A stretch of DNA of 64,000 nucleotides from Stomorhina lunata (Eukaryota > Arthropoda > Insecta > Diptera > Rhiniidae): the NCBI GenBank assembly GCA_933228675.1, contig OW121744.1, forward strand, positions 19,839,918 through 19,903,917, written 5' to 3'. Shown here in pieces: positions 1 through 12,435 of the stretch. Every line of letters starts with the position of its first letter. Position 1 is the first letter of the stretch. The notes beneath the pieces were generated by a model that had not been told where the DNA came from, searched no databases, and saw nothing but the letters and a program-made list of their open reading frames with translations. The translations under genes were made by a program, and so were the position numbers.

Positions 1-2930
1 AAAATAGGAAATTTTTGAAAAATTTCCTATAAAAATAGGAAATTTTTGAAAAATTTCCTATAAAAATAGGAAATTTTTGAAAAATTTCCTATAAAAATAG
101 GAAATTTTTGAAAAATTTCCTATAAAAATAGGAAATTTTTGAAAAATTTCCTATAAAAATAGGAAATTTTTGAAAAATTTCCTATAAAAATAGGAAATTT
201 TTGAAAAATTTCCTATAAAAATAGGAAATTTTTGAAAAATTTCCTATAAAAATAGGAAATTTTTGAAAAATTTCCTATAAAAATAGGAAATTTTTGAAAA
301 ATTTCCTATAAAAATAGGAAATTTTTGAAAAATTTCCTATAAAAATAGGAAATTTTTGAAAAATTTCCTATAAAAATAGGAAATTTTTGAAAAATTTCCT
401 ATAAAAATAGGAAATTTTTGAAAAATTTCCTATAAAAATAGGAAATTTTTGAAAAATTTCCTATAAAAATAGGAAATTTTTGAAAAATTTCCTATAAAAA
501 TAGGAAATTTTTGAAAAATTTCCTATAAAAATAGGAAATTTTTGAAAAATTTCCTATAAAAATAGGAAATTTTTGAAAAATTTCCTATAAAAATAGGAAA
601 TTTTTGAAAAATTTCCTATAAAAATAGGAAATTTTTGAAAAATTTCCTATAAAAATAGGAAATTTTTGAAAAATTTCCTATAAAAATAGGAAATTTTGAA
701 AAATTTCCTATAAAAATAGGAAATTTTTGAAAAATTTCCTATAAAAATAGGAAATTTTTGAAAAATTTCCTATAAAAATAGGAAATTTTTGAAAAATTTC
801 CTATAAAAATAGGAAATTTTTGAAAAATTTCCTATAAAAATAGGAAATTTTTGAAAAATTTCCTATAAAAATAGGAAATTTTTGAAAAATTTCCTATAAA
901 AATAGGAAATTTTTGAAAAATTTCCTATAAAAATAGGAAATTTTTGAAAAATTTCCTATAAAAATAGGAAATTTTTGAAAAATTTCCTATAAAAATAGGA
1001 AATTTTTGAAAAATTTCCTATAAAAATAGGAAATTTTTGAAAAATTTCCTATAAAAATAGGAAATTTTTGAAAAATTTCCTATAAAAATAGGAAATTTTT
1101 GAAAAATTTCCTATAAAAATAGGAAATTTTTGAAAAATTTCCTATAAAAATAGGAAATTTTTGAAAAATTTCCTATAAAAATAGGAAATTTTTGAAAAAT
1201 TTCCTATAAAAATAGGAAATTTTTGAAAAATTTCCTATAAAAATAGGAAATTTTTGAAAAATTTCCTATAAAAATAGGAAATTTTTGAAAAATTTCCTAT
1301 AAAAATAGGAAATTTTTGAAAAATTTCCTATAAAAATAGGAAATTTTTGAAAAATTTCCTATAAAAATAGGAAATTTTTGAAAAATTTCCTATAAAAATA
1401 GGAAATTTTTGAAAAATTTCCTATAAAAATAGGAAATTTTTGAAAAATTTCCTATAAAAATAGGAAATTTTTGAAAAATTTCCTATAAAAATAGGAAATT
1501 TTTGAAAAATTTCCTATAAAAATAGGAAATTTTTGAAAAATTTCCTATAAAAATAGGAAATTTTTGAAAAATTTCCTATAAAAATAGGAAATTTTTGAAA
1601 AATTTCCTATAAAAATAGGAAATTTTTGAAAAATTTCCTATAAAAATAGGAAATTTTTGAAAAATTTCCTATAAAAATAGGAAATTTTTGAAAAATTTCC
1701 TATAAAAATAGGAAATTTTTGAAAAATTTCCTATAAAAATAGGAAATTTTTGAAAAATTTCCTATAAAAATAGGAAATTTTTGAAAAATTTCCTATAAAA
1801 ATAGGAAATTTTTGAAAAATTTCCTATAAAAATAGGAAATTTTTGAAAAATTTCCTATAAAAATAGGAAATTTTTGAAAAATTTCCTATAAAAATAGGAA
1901 ATTTTTGAAAAATTTCCTATAAAAATAGGAAATTTTTGAAAAATTTCCTATAAAAATAGGAAATTTTTGAAAAATTTCCTATAAAAATAGGAAATTTTTG
2001 AAAAATTTCCTATAAAAATAGGAAATTTTTGAAAAATTTCCTATAAAAATAGGAAATTTTTGAAAAATTTCCTATAAAAATAGGAAATTTTTGAAAAATT
2101 TCCTATAAAAATAGGAAATTTTTGAAAAATTTCCTATAAAAATAGGAAATTTTTGAAAAATTTCCTATAAAAATAGGAAATTTTTGAAAAATTTCCTATA
2201 AAAATAGGAAATTTTTGAAAAATTTCCTATAAAAATAGGAAATTTTTGAAAAATTTCCTATAAAAATAGGAAATTTTTGAAAAATTTCCTATAAAAATAG
2301 GAAATTTTTGAAAAATTTCCTATAAAAATAGGAAATTTTTGAAAAATTTCCTATAAAAATAGGAAATTTTTGAAAAATTTCCTATAAAAATAGGAAATTT
2401 TTGAAAAATTTCCTATAAAAATAGGAAATTTTTGAAAAATTTCCTATAAAAATAGGAAATTTTTGAAAAATTTCCTATAAAAATAGGAAATTTTTGAAAA
2501 ATTTCCTATAAAAATAGGAAATTTTTGAAAAATTTCCTATAAAAATAGGAAATTTTTGAAAAATTTCCTATAAAAATAGGAAATTTTTGAAAAATTTCCT
2601 ATAAAAATAGGAAATTTTTGAAAAATTTCCTATAAAAATAGGAAATTTTTGAGAAATTTCCTATAAAAATAGGAAATTTTTGAAAAATTTGCTATAAAAA
2701 TAGGAAATTTTTGAAAAATTTCCTATAAAAATAGGAAATTTTTGAAAAATTTCCTATAAAAATAGGAAATTTTTGAAAAATTTCCTATAAAAATAGGAAA
2801 TTTTTGAAAAATTTCCTATAAAAATAGGAAATTTTTGAAAAATTTCCTATAAAAATAGGAAATTTTTGAAAAATTTCCTATAAAAATAGGAAATTTTTGA
2901 AAAATTTCCTATAAAAATAGGAAATTTTTG
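1..2930 (+). repeat. 31-bp palindromic satellite array, forward orientation
   Basis: About 94 head-to-tail copies of a 31-bp unit: ATAGGAAATTTTT, a single G, AAAAATTTCCTAT, then AAAA. The two 13-base blocks are exact reverse complements, so every unit is a near-perfect hairpin around one G. Copies are almost identical. Exceptions seen are one T lost near 694, a G near 2652 and a G for C near 2691. The array runs off the left edge of the window and decays over 2931-2990. Such uniformity suggests recent amplification or ongoing homogenisation. The same unit, reverse-complemented, fills 59800-64000. Confidence 0.97.
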
Positions 2931-4375
2931 AAAAAAAAAATTTAAGAAAATTTTGAAAAATTTTTCATAAAAATAAGAAATTTTTGGTAAGTTTCGTGTG
3001 AAATATAGTTTTAATTAGCGAAATAGAATAAATACGAATTATAGTGTTTACAAATATCAACATAAAGCGATGATTATCATCCGAACAGAAAGAAACAATT
3101 AATAAAATATTACTATTGACTACATCGAGAACTAGAAAATTGAAACCAAAATCATCATTTTCTATTTTAGACACGGAGTTCGTGTCGCAAATTCTGTTAC
3201 TCACTGTATTTTTCAATACATTTTTCAGTCAGATTTTACTGTGATTTTTCTTTGGCTTTTCTTTGGTCCTTCAATAAGTGTTTGGTTTACTGGCAACACT
3301 TATGACAGCATAAGCTTTTTTTTTAGTTTAAGAGTATTAATTTTGTTTTAAGTAGAATTTTATGAGATATTCATACATATAAACCCAAAGTTATTGCAAT
3401 TTATGGACACTCTCAAATTCTTCTAGAAAAGTGGAGTTCACACAATATTAAGTAACATATGGTTAAGTAAGCGGACGTTATTTTATTGTTTTACTTATGT
3501 TCAATCCTTCTTAACTTAGAGATTTTATCGTATAACTTTCCACTTTATTGTAGTTTTTGGTGGAACAAATATTCATATTTGAAATGATGTTGCGGACATT
3601 ACGAAAAAATTTAGAGATTAAATGAGCTTTTAATCTCTAAATTTAAAATTACTAATTTATTATAACTAAATTACTAATTTATTATAACTAAAACCTTGTA
3701 AATATTTAAAATGATGAGGAGAACCAAAATATATTGCTTGAAGATTATTTTTTGAATTTAACCGTTGCGGACGTTATAGATATTTTAATAGTCTAAAGAT
3801 AACACTTAATTTGTAATACTGTACATTTCTAAAAATGTTTCGAGCTATTTGAAATAAAGTTATAACGATTCATATTTTTAAATGTATTTATTGATTTTCT
3901 TGTATCCGGATTTTGTGTGAACATTGCCGGAGCTGAAGCGAGCGTATCTATTTAAGTGTGAAATTATGTAAAAGTATACTCTGATGTTGTTTCCTTGAAG
4001 ATGGTTTATTTGATGATAATGATGATGACGATGGAACTATTGATGCTATTTTAAACGGATAAACCAAATAGGCTTGTCATAAAAACATATTTATCATTAT
4101 CATTCTTTTTTCATTCTTAATGGCGTAAATCTCTTTTAATGCGAGTGATTGAGAAAAATGTAAAATAAATAGACTGTGAAAAAAAATATTTTATAGCCAT
4201 AAAATTTTAAAAACCTATAAAAGTAAATTACTTCTGTAGATGACATGTCATGGATAGTGTTAGATAATTAGGATGAAGAGATATTTAAAGAGGATAATGT
4301 GGATTAGTTGTTAAGGACATTAGTCGTTAAGTATGTTTTATGAGGTCGAATCCTGATAGAGGCAAATTAACACTA
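2931..4375. other. Unique AT-rich island, no gene recognised
   Basis: No convincing coding exon was found. It holds a decayed edge of the left satellite, a perfect hairpin at 3607-3644 (16-base arms, 6-base loop), a 21-base tandem duplication (TTACTAATTTATTATAACTA type) at about 3648-3691, three copies of a GCGGACRTTA motif (about 3471, 3592, 3764) and a degenerate tRNA-like segment at the right end. A short minus-strand open frame at 2965-3216 has no recognisable protein features. Confidence 0.6.
4302..4365 (+). other. Degenerate tRNA-like / possible SINE remnant
   Basis: TTAGTTGTTAAGG (about 4304-4316) resembles a tRNA A box, and GGTCGAATCC (4344-4353) resembles a B box lacking one T. Spacing is roughly tRNA-sized. 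I cannot fold a clean cloverleaf, so it is more likely a tRNA-derived repeat remnant than a functional tRNA. A fragment, TTTGCCTCTAT on the other strand, recurs at 21824-21835, also at the edge of an AT satellite array. Confidence 0.25.
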
Positions 4376-5405
4376 TTAAGATTTTCTATAAACAATTTTT
4401 ATATGAAAAATTTGCATATAAAAAATTTTCTATGAAAAATTTTCATATAAACATTTTAAGATGAAAAATGTTCTATAAAAAATTTTGTATATAAAATTTT
4501 CTTTAAAAAATTTTTATATGAAAAATTATCTATAAAAAATTTTTACATGAAAAATTGTCTTTAAAAATTTTTATATGAAAAATTTTCTATAAAAAAAATT
4601 GTATATAAAAAATTTTGTATACAAAATTTTTTATAGAAAATTTTTATATGAAAGGTTTTCTATAAACAATTTTTATATGAAAAATTTTCCATAAAAAATT
4701 TTTATATGAAAAATTTTCTATAAAAAATTTTTATATGAAAAATTTTCTATAAAAAATTTTTATATGAAAAATTTTCTATAAAAAATTTTTATATGTAAAA
4801 TTTTCTATAAAAAAATTTTATAAGAAAAAAATTTCTATTAAAATTTTATTATACGAAAAATTTTTTACTAAAAATTTTTATTTGAAAAATATTCTATGAA
4901 AATTCTTTATATGAAAAATTTTCTAAAAAAAAATTTTTATATGAAAAATTTTCTATAAAAAATTTTTATAAGAAAAATTTTCTATAACAAAATTTTTATA
5001 AGAAAAATTTTCTATTAAAAATTTATTATACGAAAAATTTTCTACTAAAAATTTTTATATGAAAAATTTTCTATAAAAATTGTTTATATGAGAAATTTTC
5101 TAGAATAAATTTTTATATGTAAAATTTTCTATAAAAAATTTTTATATGAAAAATTTTCTATAAAAAATTTTTATATGAAAAATTTTCTATAAAAAATTTT
5201 TATATGAAATATTTTCTATAAAAAATTTTTATACGAAAAATTTTCTATATACAATTTTTATAAAAAATTGTTGTATAAAATTTTTTTATAGAAAATTTTG
5301 TATAAAAAATTTGTATATGAAAGAAAATCTTTTACAGAAATTTTGGTTATATAAAAATTTTTTTACAAAATGTTGTTGTATAAAAATTTTGTTTTAGAGG
5401 AATTT
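4376..5405 (+). repeat. 28-29 bp AT-rich satellite (TATATGAAAAATTTTCTATA type)
   Basis: Diverged tandem copies of a unit combining AAAAATTTTTATATG with AAAAATTTTCTAT. Copies differ by point changes and small indels, far more than the 31-bp array at the left edge. It is interrupted by the TIR element at 5409-5820, then resumes. Its reverse complement is the 28-bp family at 8891-11420. Confidence 0.9.
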
Positions 5406-5408
5406 TTG

Positions 5409-5820
5409 TTCGCACTTTTTCCCAGTCTATCACATTTATTAATGTTATTTAAAATTTTTGAAAAATTTCCTATAAAAATAAGAAATTTTTGAAAAATTTC
5501 CTATAAAAATAAGACATTTTTGAAAAATTTCCTATAAAAAGAAGAAATTTTTGAAAAATTTCCTATAAAAATAAGAAATTTTTGAAAAATTTCCCATAAA
5601 AATAAAAAAAAATTTGAACAATTTTCCATAAAAAGGAGAAATTTTTGAAAAATTTCTTATAAAAATAAGAAATTGTGGTTGTTTTATATAACTTTTTTTA
5701 TGAAAAATTTACTTTAAAAAATTTGTATATGAAAAATTTTCTTAATTTTTTTTTGGCTTTTATTATTAAATTGTCGATTACATTAATAAATAAATGTAAT
5801 AGACTGGGACTAAGTGCGAA
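5409..5820. mobile_element. MITE-like TIR element with internal 31-bp repeats
   Basis: Left end (5409-5444) starts TTCGCACTTTTTCCCAGTCT. The right end (5782-5820), reverse-complemented, starts TTCGCACTTAGTCCCAGTCT. Both arms continue into similar TATYACATTTATTAATG-like sequence, giving imperfect inverted repeats of about 36-39 bases. No transposase frame fits in 412 bp, so this would be non-autonomous. It sits inside the 28-bp array, which continues on both sides. Between the arms (about 5450-5690) lie roughly eight imperfect copies of the 31-bp AAATTTTTGAAAAATTTCCTAT-type unit that forms the arrays at both ends of the window. A target-site duplication was not resolved. Confidence 0.65.
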
Positions 5821-5834
5821 TAGTTTATCTATTT

Positions 5835-6500
5835 ATTAAACAATTTTTATATAAAAAATTTTCCATAAAAAAATTTAATATGAAAAATTTTCTATAAAAA
5901 TTTTTATGAGAAAAATTTTCTATAAAAATTTTTATGAGAAAAATTGTCTATAAAAATTTTTATGAGAAAAATTTTCTATAAAAATTTTTATGAGAAAAAT
6001 TTTCTATAAAAATTTTTATGAGAAAAATTTTTATAAAAAAATTTTCTTTAAAAAAAATTTATATGAAAAATTTGCTATAAAAATTTTTATATGAAAAATT
6101 TTCTATTAAGATTTTTCATAAGACAAATTTTCTATAAAAAGTTTTTATATGAAATATTTTCTATAAATAATTATTACATGAAAAGTTTTCTATAAAAAAT
6201 TTTATATAAAAATCTTAATATGAAAAATTTTTATATGAAAAATTTTCAATAAAAAATTTTTATATGAAAAATTTTCTATAAAAATTTTGTTATGAAAAAT
6301 TTTCAATAGAAATTTTTTATATGAAAAATTTTCAATAAAAATTTTTTATATGAAAAATTTTCAATAAAAATTTTTTATATGAAAAATTTTCTGTAAAAAA
6401 TTTTTATAAGAAAAATTTTCTGTAAAAAATTTTTATATGAAAAATTTTCTATAAAAATTTTTATATGAAAAATTTCTATAAACAATTATGATATGATAAT
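5835..6500 (+). repeat. 28-bp AT-rich satellite, continuation
   Basis: Same family and orientation as 4376-5405. A local run of a shorter variant (TTTTTATGAGAAAAATTTTC) lies at about 5895-6030, then TATATGAAAAATTTTC units continue until the array decays near 6500. No coding potential. Confidence 0.88.
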
Positions 6501-8440
6501 TTTTTTTGCTTATTTATTTCAAGGTTTATTCAATTTTTTCAAGTACTTTTACATTATCTAAATATGGTTTTAATGATGATAATAAGTTCTTTTTCATCTC
6601 ATGCAATCTTAATATATTGATGTTACTGATATTGATGTTACTGAAGAGCAATTTTTAGAAATCGAATTTTTTTCTTCTTAACCTGAAGATGGTTGTGACG
6701 TTAATTTAATGATGTCACAAATATTTCTAATCTAACTCAGTCGATATTAGAAATAAAAGATTATAATTTTTTACTCTTCAAAAAATCAAAAGAATGTAAA
6801 TTATTTTCCATACATTTTACCATTACTTCTTATTTGTTATTAAATTTGTAAAAACATTTTCCTTTCCAACCTCTTTAAGTTCACTCTTAAGAATTTCTAA
6901 TTTTATCATCTCAAATTACTTTTAATATTATCTAACTTATTAATAGTTTTCTATAGCCTTGAGATAATAAGTACTTACATAGGAAGTGTTCCGAATAAAA
7001 TTTGAAGTTCTATTAAGTTAAATAAGACTTAAAGCAAAGCCATATAAAAATTGCTAAAAATAAGGAAATTCATTCTTCAGAAACACATTCTTCAGAATTT
7101 TTAAATCAAATAACTCTGTGCTGTCTCGGAAACGGTCAAAGACGATTTCGTAGTCACTCCGTTTTATACATTTCTGTGTTTTTCGTGCCTGATGCTTTTA
7201 TCATAACTAAAAATTGCTTTAAACACAAGAATTTTTTTTTCGAAATTTATTAATGCTAATATAATCGAAAACAATTTATTTCTGCCTTATAAATAAGTTT
7301 TGCCTAAAATAGTGAATACACATTTTATTCGGAACACTCTTTACTTTTAATACAACTTATTAATCGTTTGCTTTAGCCTTGATTATGCAAGTACATAGTA
7401 ATTATCATTTATCTTTTCAAATATTTAACAAATATTTTAATTAATATTGAAATCTATTCTATTCCCTTGACTCTTTAAAAGCCCTTTCGAGATCACAAAT
7501 ATTTGAATTAAACTTCCGCACATTTAGCATTTTCCTTAACGCTTCATCATCATTTGACATTGGGGACATACGTAAATATTCGTTTGACTGCAATTATTTC
7601 CCTCTACAAAATGTAAAGTTATCGTTTATCAATTAGAATGTGAATTGTTAAGGTTTGCAGGGGTCGGAGTACAGAGTGTGGCAAACAAAGTGTAATCAGG
7701 AATTTTGCCTAAATATATGCTACAATGCCACAGATTATTAGAAACATCCTAATGAGACGGATACTAAGAGGAAAATTAATAATTGTAGTTAATTTTCTTT
7801 CATTTATCTTTGAAAATTTTGCAAAGAAGAGAAGGGAATAAGAAAATAATTTGATGGTAGTAGTTAAGGAAATTTAAATGGAAATCATGGAATACATAGG
7901 TTTATTATAAATTTACATGTTCCCGGTAATTTTCATTTCATTCTCATAAGTAGGATATCTTTTTTCAGAAAATTCTTCTTTGATATTTGTTTAAATTTAT
8001 TTCTTTAAGTTTATCTATTTTTAAAGTTCATATATGTACGTCTTCACTTGGTTTCTATTTTATATTTCAAAATTTCCTTTTAAATTTATTTAACTAGAAA
8101 AGAAAATATTCTGAAAAACAGTTGATTCAATTTGATATTTTTATATTTTTAGAAATGCAAGTAAACTCAATTCAATATCTTTGTATTTTTTATACTGACA
8201 TTTGTCCTTAAATAAATAAAAAGTGAAATGTTTTCTTTCGATTACATTAGAGACATGAAAAAGGAGTTCTAATACCCAGCAAACATTTGAAAGCCGGAAA
8301 AAACGAATAGTACATCTAAAATAATAATGTTCATAAAAGTTCTGAAGTGGCAAAAAATGATGAGTACTCCATGAAAGCAAAAGGGTAGCACATTTTTGAT
8401 TCTGTATCAAAGTCGCACCATTTAAAACTGAATGTGCTTT
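6501..8440. other. Unique AT-rich island between inverted arrays
   Basis: No gene was recognised. It contains the TIR element at 6985-7338 with flanking direct repeats. The longest open frame (minus, 8141-8410) shows no recognisable domain. The island is bordered on the left by the TATATGAAAAATTTTCTAT array and on the right by its reverse-complement family. Confidence 0.6.
6985..7338. mobile_element. 354-bp TIR element (MITE-like)
   Basis: Starts AGTGTTCCGAATAAAATTTG and ends CATTTTATTCGGAACACT, which are inverted terminal repeats of about 17 bases. The interior has no transposase-length frame. The sequences just outside (6916-6984 and 7341-7400) resemble each other in direct orientation, sharing ACTTTTAATA, AACTTATTAAT, TAGCCTTGA and AAGTAC blocks. 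That is much longer than a normal target-site duplication, so the insertion probably lies within or beside a local tandem duplication. Confidence 0.6.
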
Positions 8441-8890
8441 TATAGAATATTTTCCATATAAAAATTTTTATTAAATTTTCTACAAAAATGTTTCTGTAAA
8501 ATTTTTTTCATAAAAAATTTTTTCTGAAAACAATTTTCCATACAAAATGTTTGTTTTGTGTTACGTAACAAATTTTACCAAACTCTGGTGAACACCCTAT
8601 TTTTCATTTTATACCGCAATGATTTTTCTTGTATACATATAATTCTCATTTAGTCTATACCTGCACCAGCACAAGAACTCTAATTTTGAAAAATGTACCT
8701 TTCTCGACTATGGTAGAGGGCGCTATGTGCTGATGATGTCCTGTGGCGGGACAGAAATTGCAATCCACTGAGCCGCGTACAAAAATATTTTTTTTCAGTT
8801 TTTTTTTTCCACATTATTACTTTAAAATTTTCAAATTAATAATTTGAAAATCAAAAATGAACTTAAGCCTGAAAATTCCTAACTTTTCAA
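8441..8890. other. Short array fragment and small unique segment
   Basis: 8441-8545 is a short stretch of the 28-bp AT family. 8546-8890 is unique, with a relatively GC-rich patch at about 8700-8790 that includes AGAGGGCGCTATG. No open frame or splice-bounded exon was recognised. Confidence 0.5.
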
Positions 8891-11430
8891 TTAATTGAAA
8901 ATTTTTCATATATAAATTTTTGCAGAAAATTTTTTAATATAACAAAATTTTCATATAAAACTTTTTTTCGAAAATTTTTCATATAAAAAATTTCTACCGA
9001 TAATTTTTCATATAAAAAATTTCTACCGAAAATTTTTCATATAAAAAATTTCTACCGAAAATTTTCCATATAAAAAATCTCTCCCGAAAATTTTTCATAT
9101 AAAAAATTTCTACCGAAAATTTTTCATATAAAAAATTTTTATAGAAAATTTTTCATATCAAACATTTTTATAGAAAATTTTTCATATAAATTTTTTTTTT
9201 AATTTTTCATATAAAAAATTTCTGTCGAAAATTTTTTATAGAAAATTTTTCATATAAAAATTTTTTATAGAAAATTTTTTATACAAAAATGTTTATAAAA
9301 AATTTTTTATATAAAAATTTTTATAGAAAATTTTTTAATATAACAAATTTTTCATATAAAACTTTTTTTCGAAAATTTTTCATACAAAATTTTTCATATA
9401 CAAATTTTTATAGAAAATTTTTCATTTAAAAATTTGTATAGAAAATTTTTCATTTAAAAATTTGTATAGAAAATTTTTCATATAAAAATTTTTATAGAAA
9501 ATTTTTAATATAAAAATTTTTATTGAAAATTTTTCATATAAAAATTGTTTATAGAAAATTTTTAATATAAAAATTTTTATAGAAAGTTTTTAATATAAAA
9601 ATTTTTATTGAAAATTTTTAATATAAAAATTTTTATAGAAAATTTTTCATATAAATATTTTTTATAGAAAATTTTTCATATAAATATTTCATAGAAAAAG
9701 TTTTATAGAAAATTTTTATAGAAAATTTTTCATAGAAAAAAATTTTTCATATAAAAATTTTTATAGAAAATTTTTCATTTAAAAATTTGTATAGAAAATT
9801 TTTCATTTAAAAATTTGTATAGAAAATTTTTCATATAAAAATTTTTATAGAAAATTTTTCATATAAAAATTTTTATTGAACATTTTTCATATAAAAATTT
9901 TTATAGAAAATTTTTCATAGAAAAATTTTTATAGAAAATTTTTCATAGAAAAATTTTTATAGAAAATTTTTCATAGAAAAATTTTTATAGAAAATTTTTA
10001 TAGAAAATTTTTATAGAAAATTTTTCATAGAAAAATTTTTATTTTTATTTTTCATATAAAAATTTTTATAGAAAATTTTTCATATAAAATTTTTATAGAA
10101 AATTTTTCATATAAAAATTTTTATAGAAAATTTTTCATATAAAAATTTTTATAGAAAATTTTTCATATAAAAATTTTTATAGAAAATTTTTCATATAAAA
10201 ATTTTTATAGAAAATTTTTTATATACAAATTTTTTATAGAAAATTTTTCATATAAAAAGATTTTTATAGAAAATTTTTCATATAAAAATTTTTATAGAAA
10301 ATTTTTCATATAAAAATTTTTATAGAAAATTTTTCATATAAAAATTTTTATAGAAAATTTTTCATATAAAAATTTTTATAGAAAATTTTTCATATAAAAA
10401 TTTTTATAGAAAATTTTTATAGAAAACTTTTCATATAAATATTTTTTTATAGAAAATTTTTCATATAAAAAATTTTTATAGAAAATTTTTAATTTTAAGA
10501 ATTTTAATAAAACATTTTTCCTGTAAATTTTTTAATAGAAAATTTTCCATATGAAATTTTTTATAGAAAAATTTGCTACAAAAAATTTCTTTTCATATAA
10601 AAATCTTTAATAGAAAATTTTTCATTTAAAAAATTTTTATAGATAATTTTTCATATAAAAAATTTTTGCAGAAATTTTTTTATATAAAAATTTTTACATA
10701 AAACTTTTTTATAGAAAATTTTTTATTTTAAAATAGAAATTCTGATAAAAAAATGTTTGATATGTAAAATTTTTATATGAAAATTTCTATAGAAAATTTT
10801 TCACATAAAAAATTTCTATAGAAAATTTTTCATATAAAAATTTTTTACATAAAAATTTCTTAGAAAATTGTTTTAATAAAACATTTTTGTATAAAATTTT
10901 CATATAAAAATTTCTATAGAAAATTTTTCATATAGAGAATTTTTATAGAAAGTTTTTCCTATAAAAATTTTTATAGACAATTTTTTATATGAATATTTTT
11001 ATAGAAAATTTTTCATATAAACATTTTTATAGAAAATTTTGTATATCAAAATTTTTATAGAAAGTTTTTCCTATAAAAATTTTTATAGAAAATTTTTGAT
11101 ATAAAAAATTTTTACAGAAAATTTTTATCAAAAAATAACAAAATAGTCGGGAAAATTTTTATATAAAAAATTTTTATAGAATAATTTTTTATATGAAAAA
11201 TTTTTATAGAAAATTTTTTATATAAAAAATTTTTATAGAAAATTTTTCATATAAAAAATTTTTATAGAAAATTTTTCATATAAAAAATTTTTATAGAAAA
11301 TTTTTCCTATAGAAGTTTTTTATAGAAAATTGTTCCTATTAAATTTTTTCTAAAAAATTTTGATTCAAAATTTTTCTTGAACAAAATTTTTATAGAAAAT
11401 TTTTCATATAAAAATTTTTGTATACAATAG
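8891..11430 (-). repeat. 28-bp AT-rich satellite (CATATAAAAATTTTTATAG type)
   Basis: Tandem ATAGAAAATTTTTCATATAAAAATTTTT units with a 28-bp period. They are best homogenised at about 10050-10420 and more diverged at both margins. A variant with CATATAAAAAATTTCTACCG is repeated at 8980-9120. The family is the reverse complement of the arrays at 4376-6500, so the pair forms a large inverted repeat around the 6.5-8.9 kb island. Confidence 0.9.
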
Positions 11431-11439
11431 AATTTTGAA

Positions 11440-12430
11440 TATCAAATTTTTCATTTATTCACATTTTATTCTTCTCCCCTATTGCCGACCTCTGTTTTAC
11501 GGTTTTGTATATTCTTTTTGAACTCACAGCTAAAGCAGCGGAAGTTGGCTTTTCATAAAAAAGAAAAAATCGTAAAATAATAAAACTATCGCTCTTGCCA
11601 CCTTAAAAAGGGAAATGGACAAACGAAGTGCCGCCTCTTTGTAGCATTTTCAACACTAGCAACTTTTTTTTTTTTCAAAAAACATCCTTTTAAATAGTTT
11701 TCACTTTAATGTCTATAAAACATAAGGAAATTGTTAAATATTGAAATAGTTGATTTAATTTGATAAGAGAGATATTATTTCTTTTTTGATATGTATTTCA
11801 CAATAATTAGGAATAATAAATAAATTTTATATTTAACTGCATATAATTTATTTAAAAGCAATGAAGCAGGAACTTTGTTATTAACTTTGTACTTTGGATT
11901 TTTAAGAACTTTCTAGGAATATGATTTTTATTATTTTAAGAGCGGAAGGAAATTGTAAATAAGTTTAAAGTGCAATTTTATTAATAATAAAAATTTTAAA
12001 ATGTGTGATAATTGAGAAATACCTCAACTGCTTACGATGGAAATAAAATAACTTTTATGACTGCACAGTGGGGTATTTAAAAAATTTAACTATTTGAATT
12101 CTCTTGCTTACTTCTTTTTCCATAATAGATTGTGGGTGAGGTCTTGGGTTATGATTGAAAAACTTTTTGAGCAAAAAAAGGGAAACCCACAAATGATTTT
12201 TCAATTAAGAAACATTCAAAAAATTCTAAATACATTTTAATTGTATACAAATCCATTAGATCAACAAATAAAACAAAAACCCATAAGAATCCCAATAAAA
12301 AAACTTAATTTGAAGTTTTTTTTTGTTATAATGAATTCATTAAAATGTCTTTATGGCAAAAAATAAATTACACTACTCCACAAAATTAACTTTTTGCTTT
12401 ACAGTTGACCACCACTACAATTTTTTTATT
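11440..12430. other. Unique AT-rich island
   Basis: No gene, RNA gene or TIR element was recognised. A few GC-richer words occur at 11490-11650 but no supportable exon. Confidence 0.5.
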
Positions 12431-12435
12431 TATTA

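Noticed and set aside
1..2930. CRISPR-like regularly spaced repeats
   Set aside because: There are no unique spacers, every base belongs to the repeat unit, and the genomic context is eukaryotic.
8700..8790. AGAGGGCGCTATG as a possible CTCF insulator site
   Set aside because: Resembles the fly CTCF core, but a single short match without supporting context is too weak to annotate.
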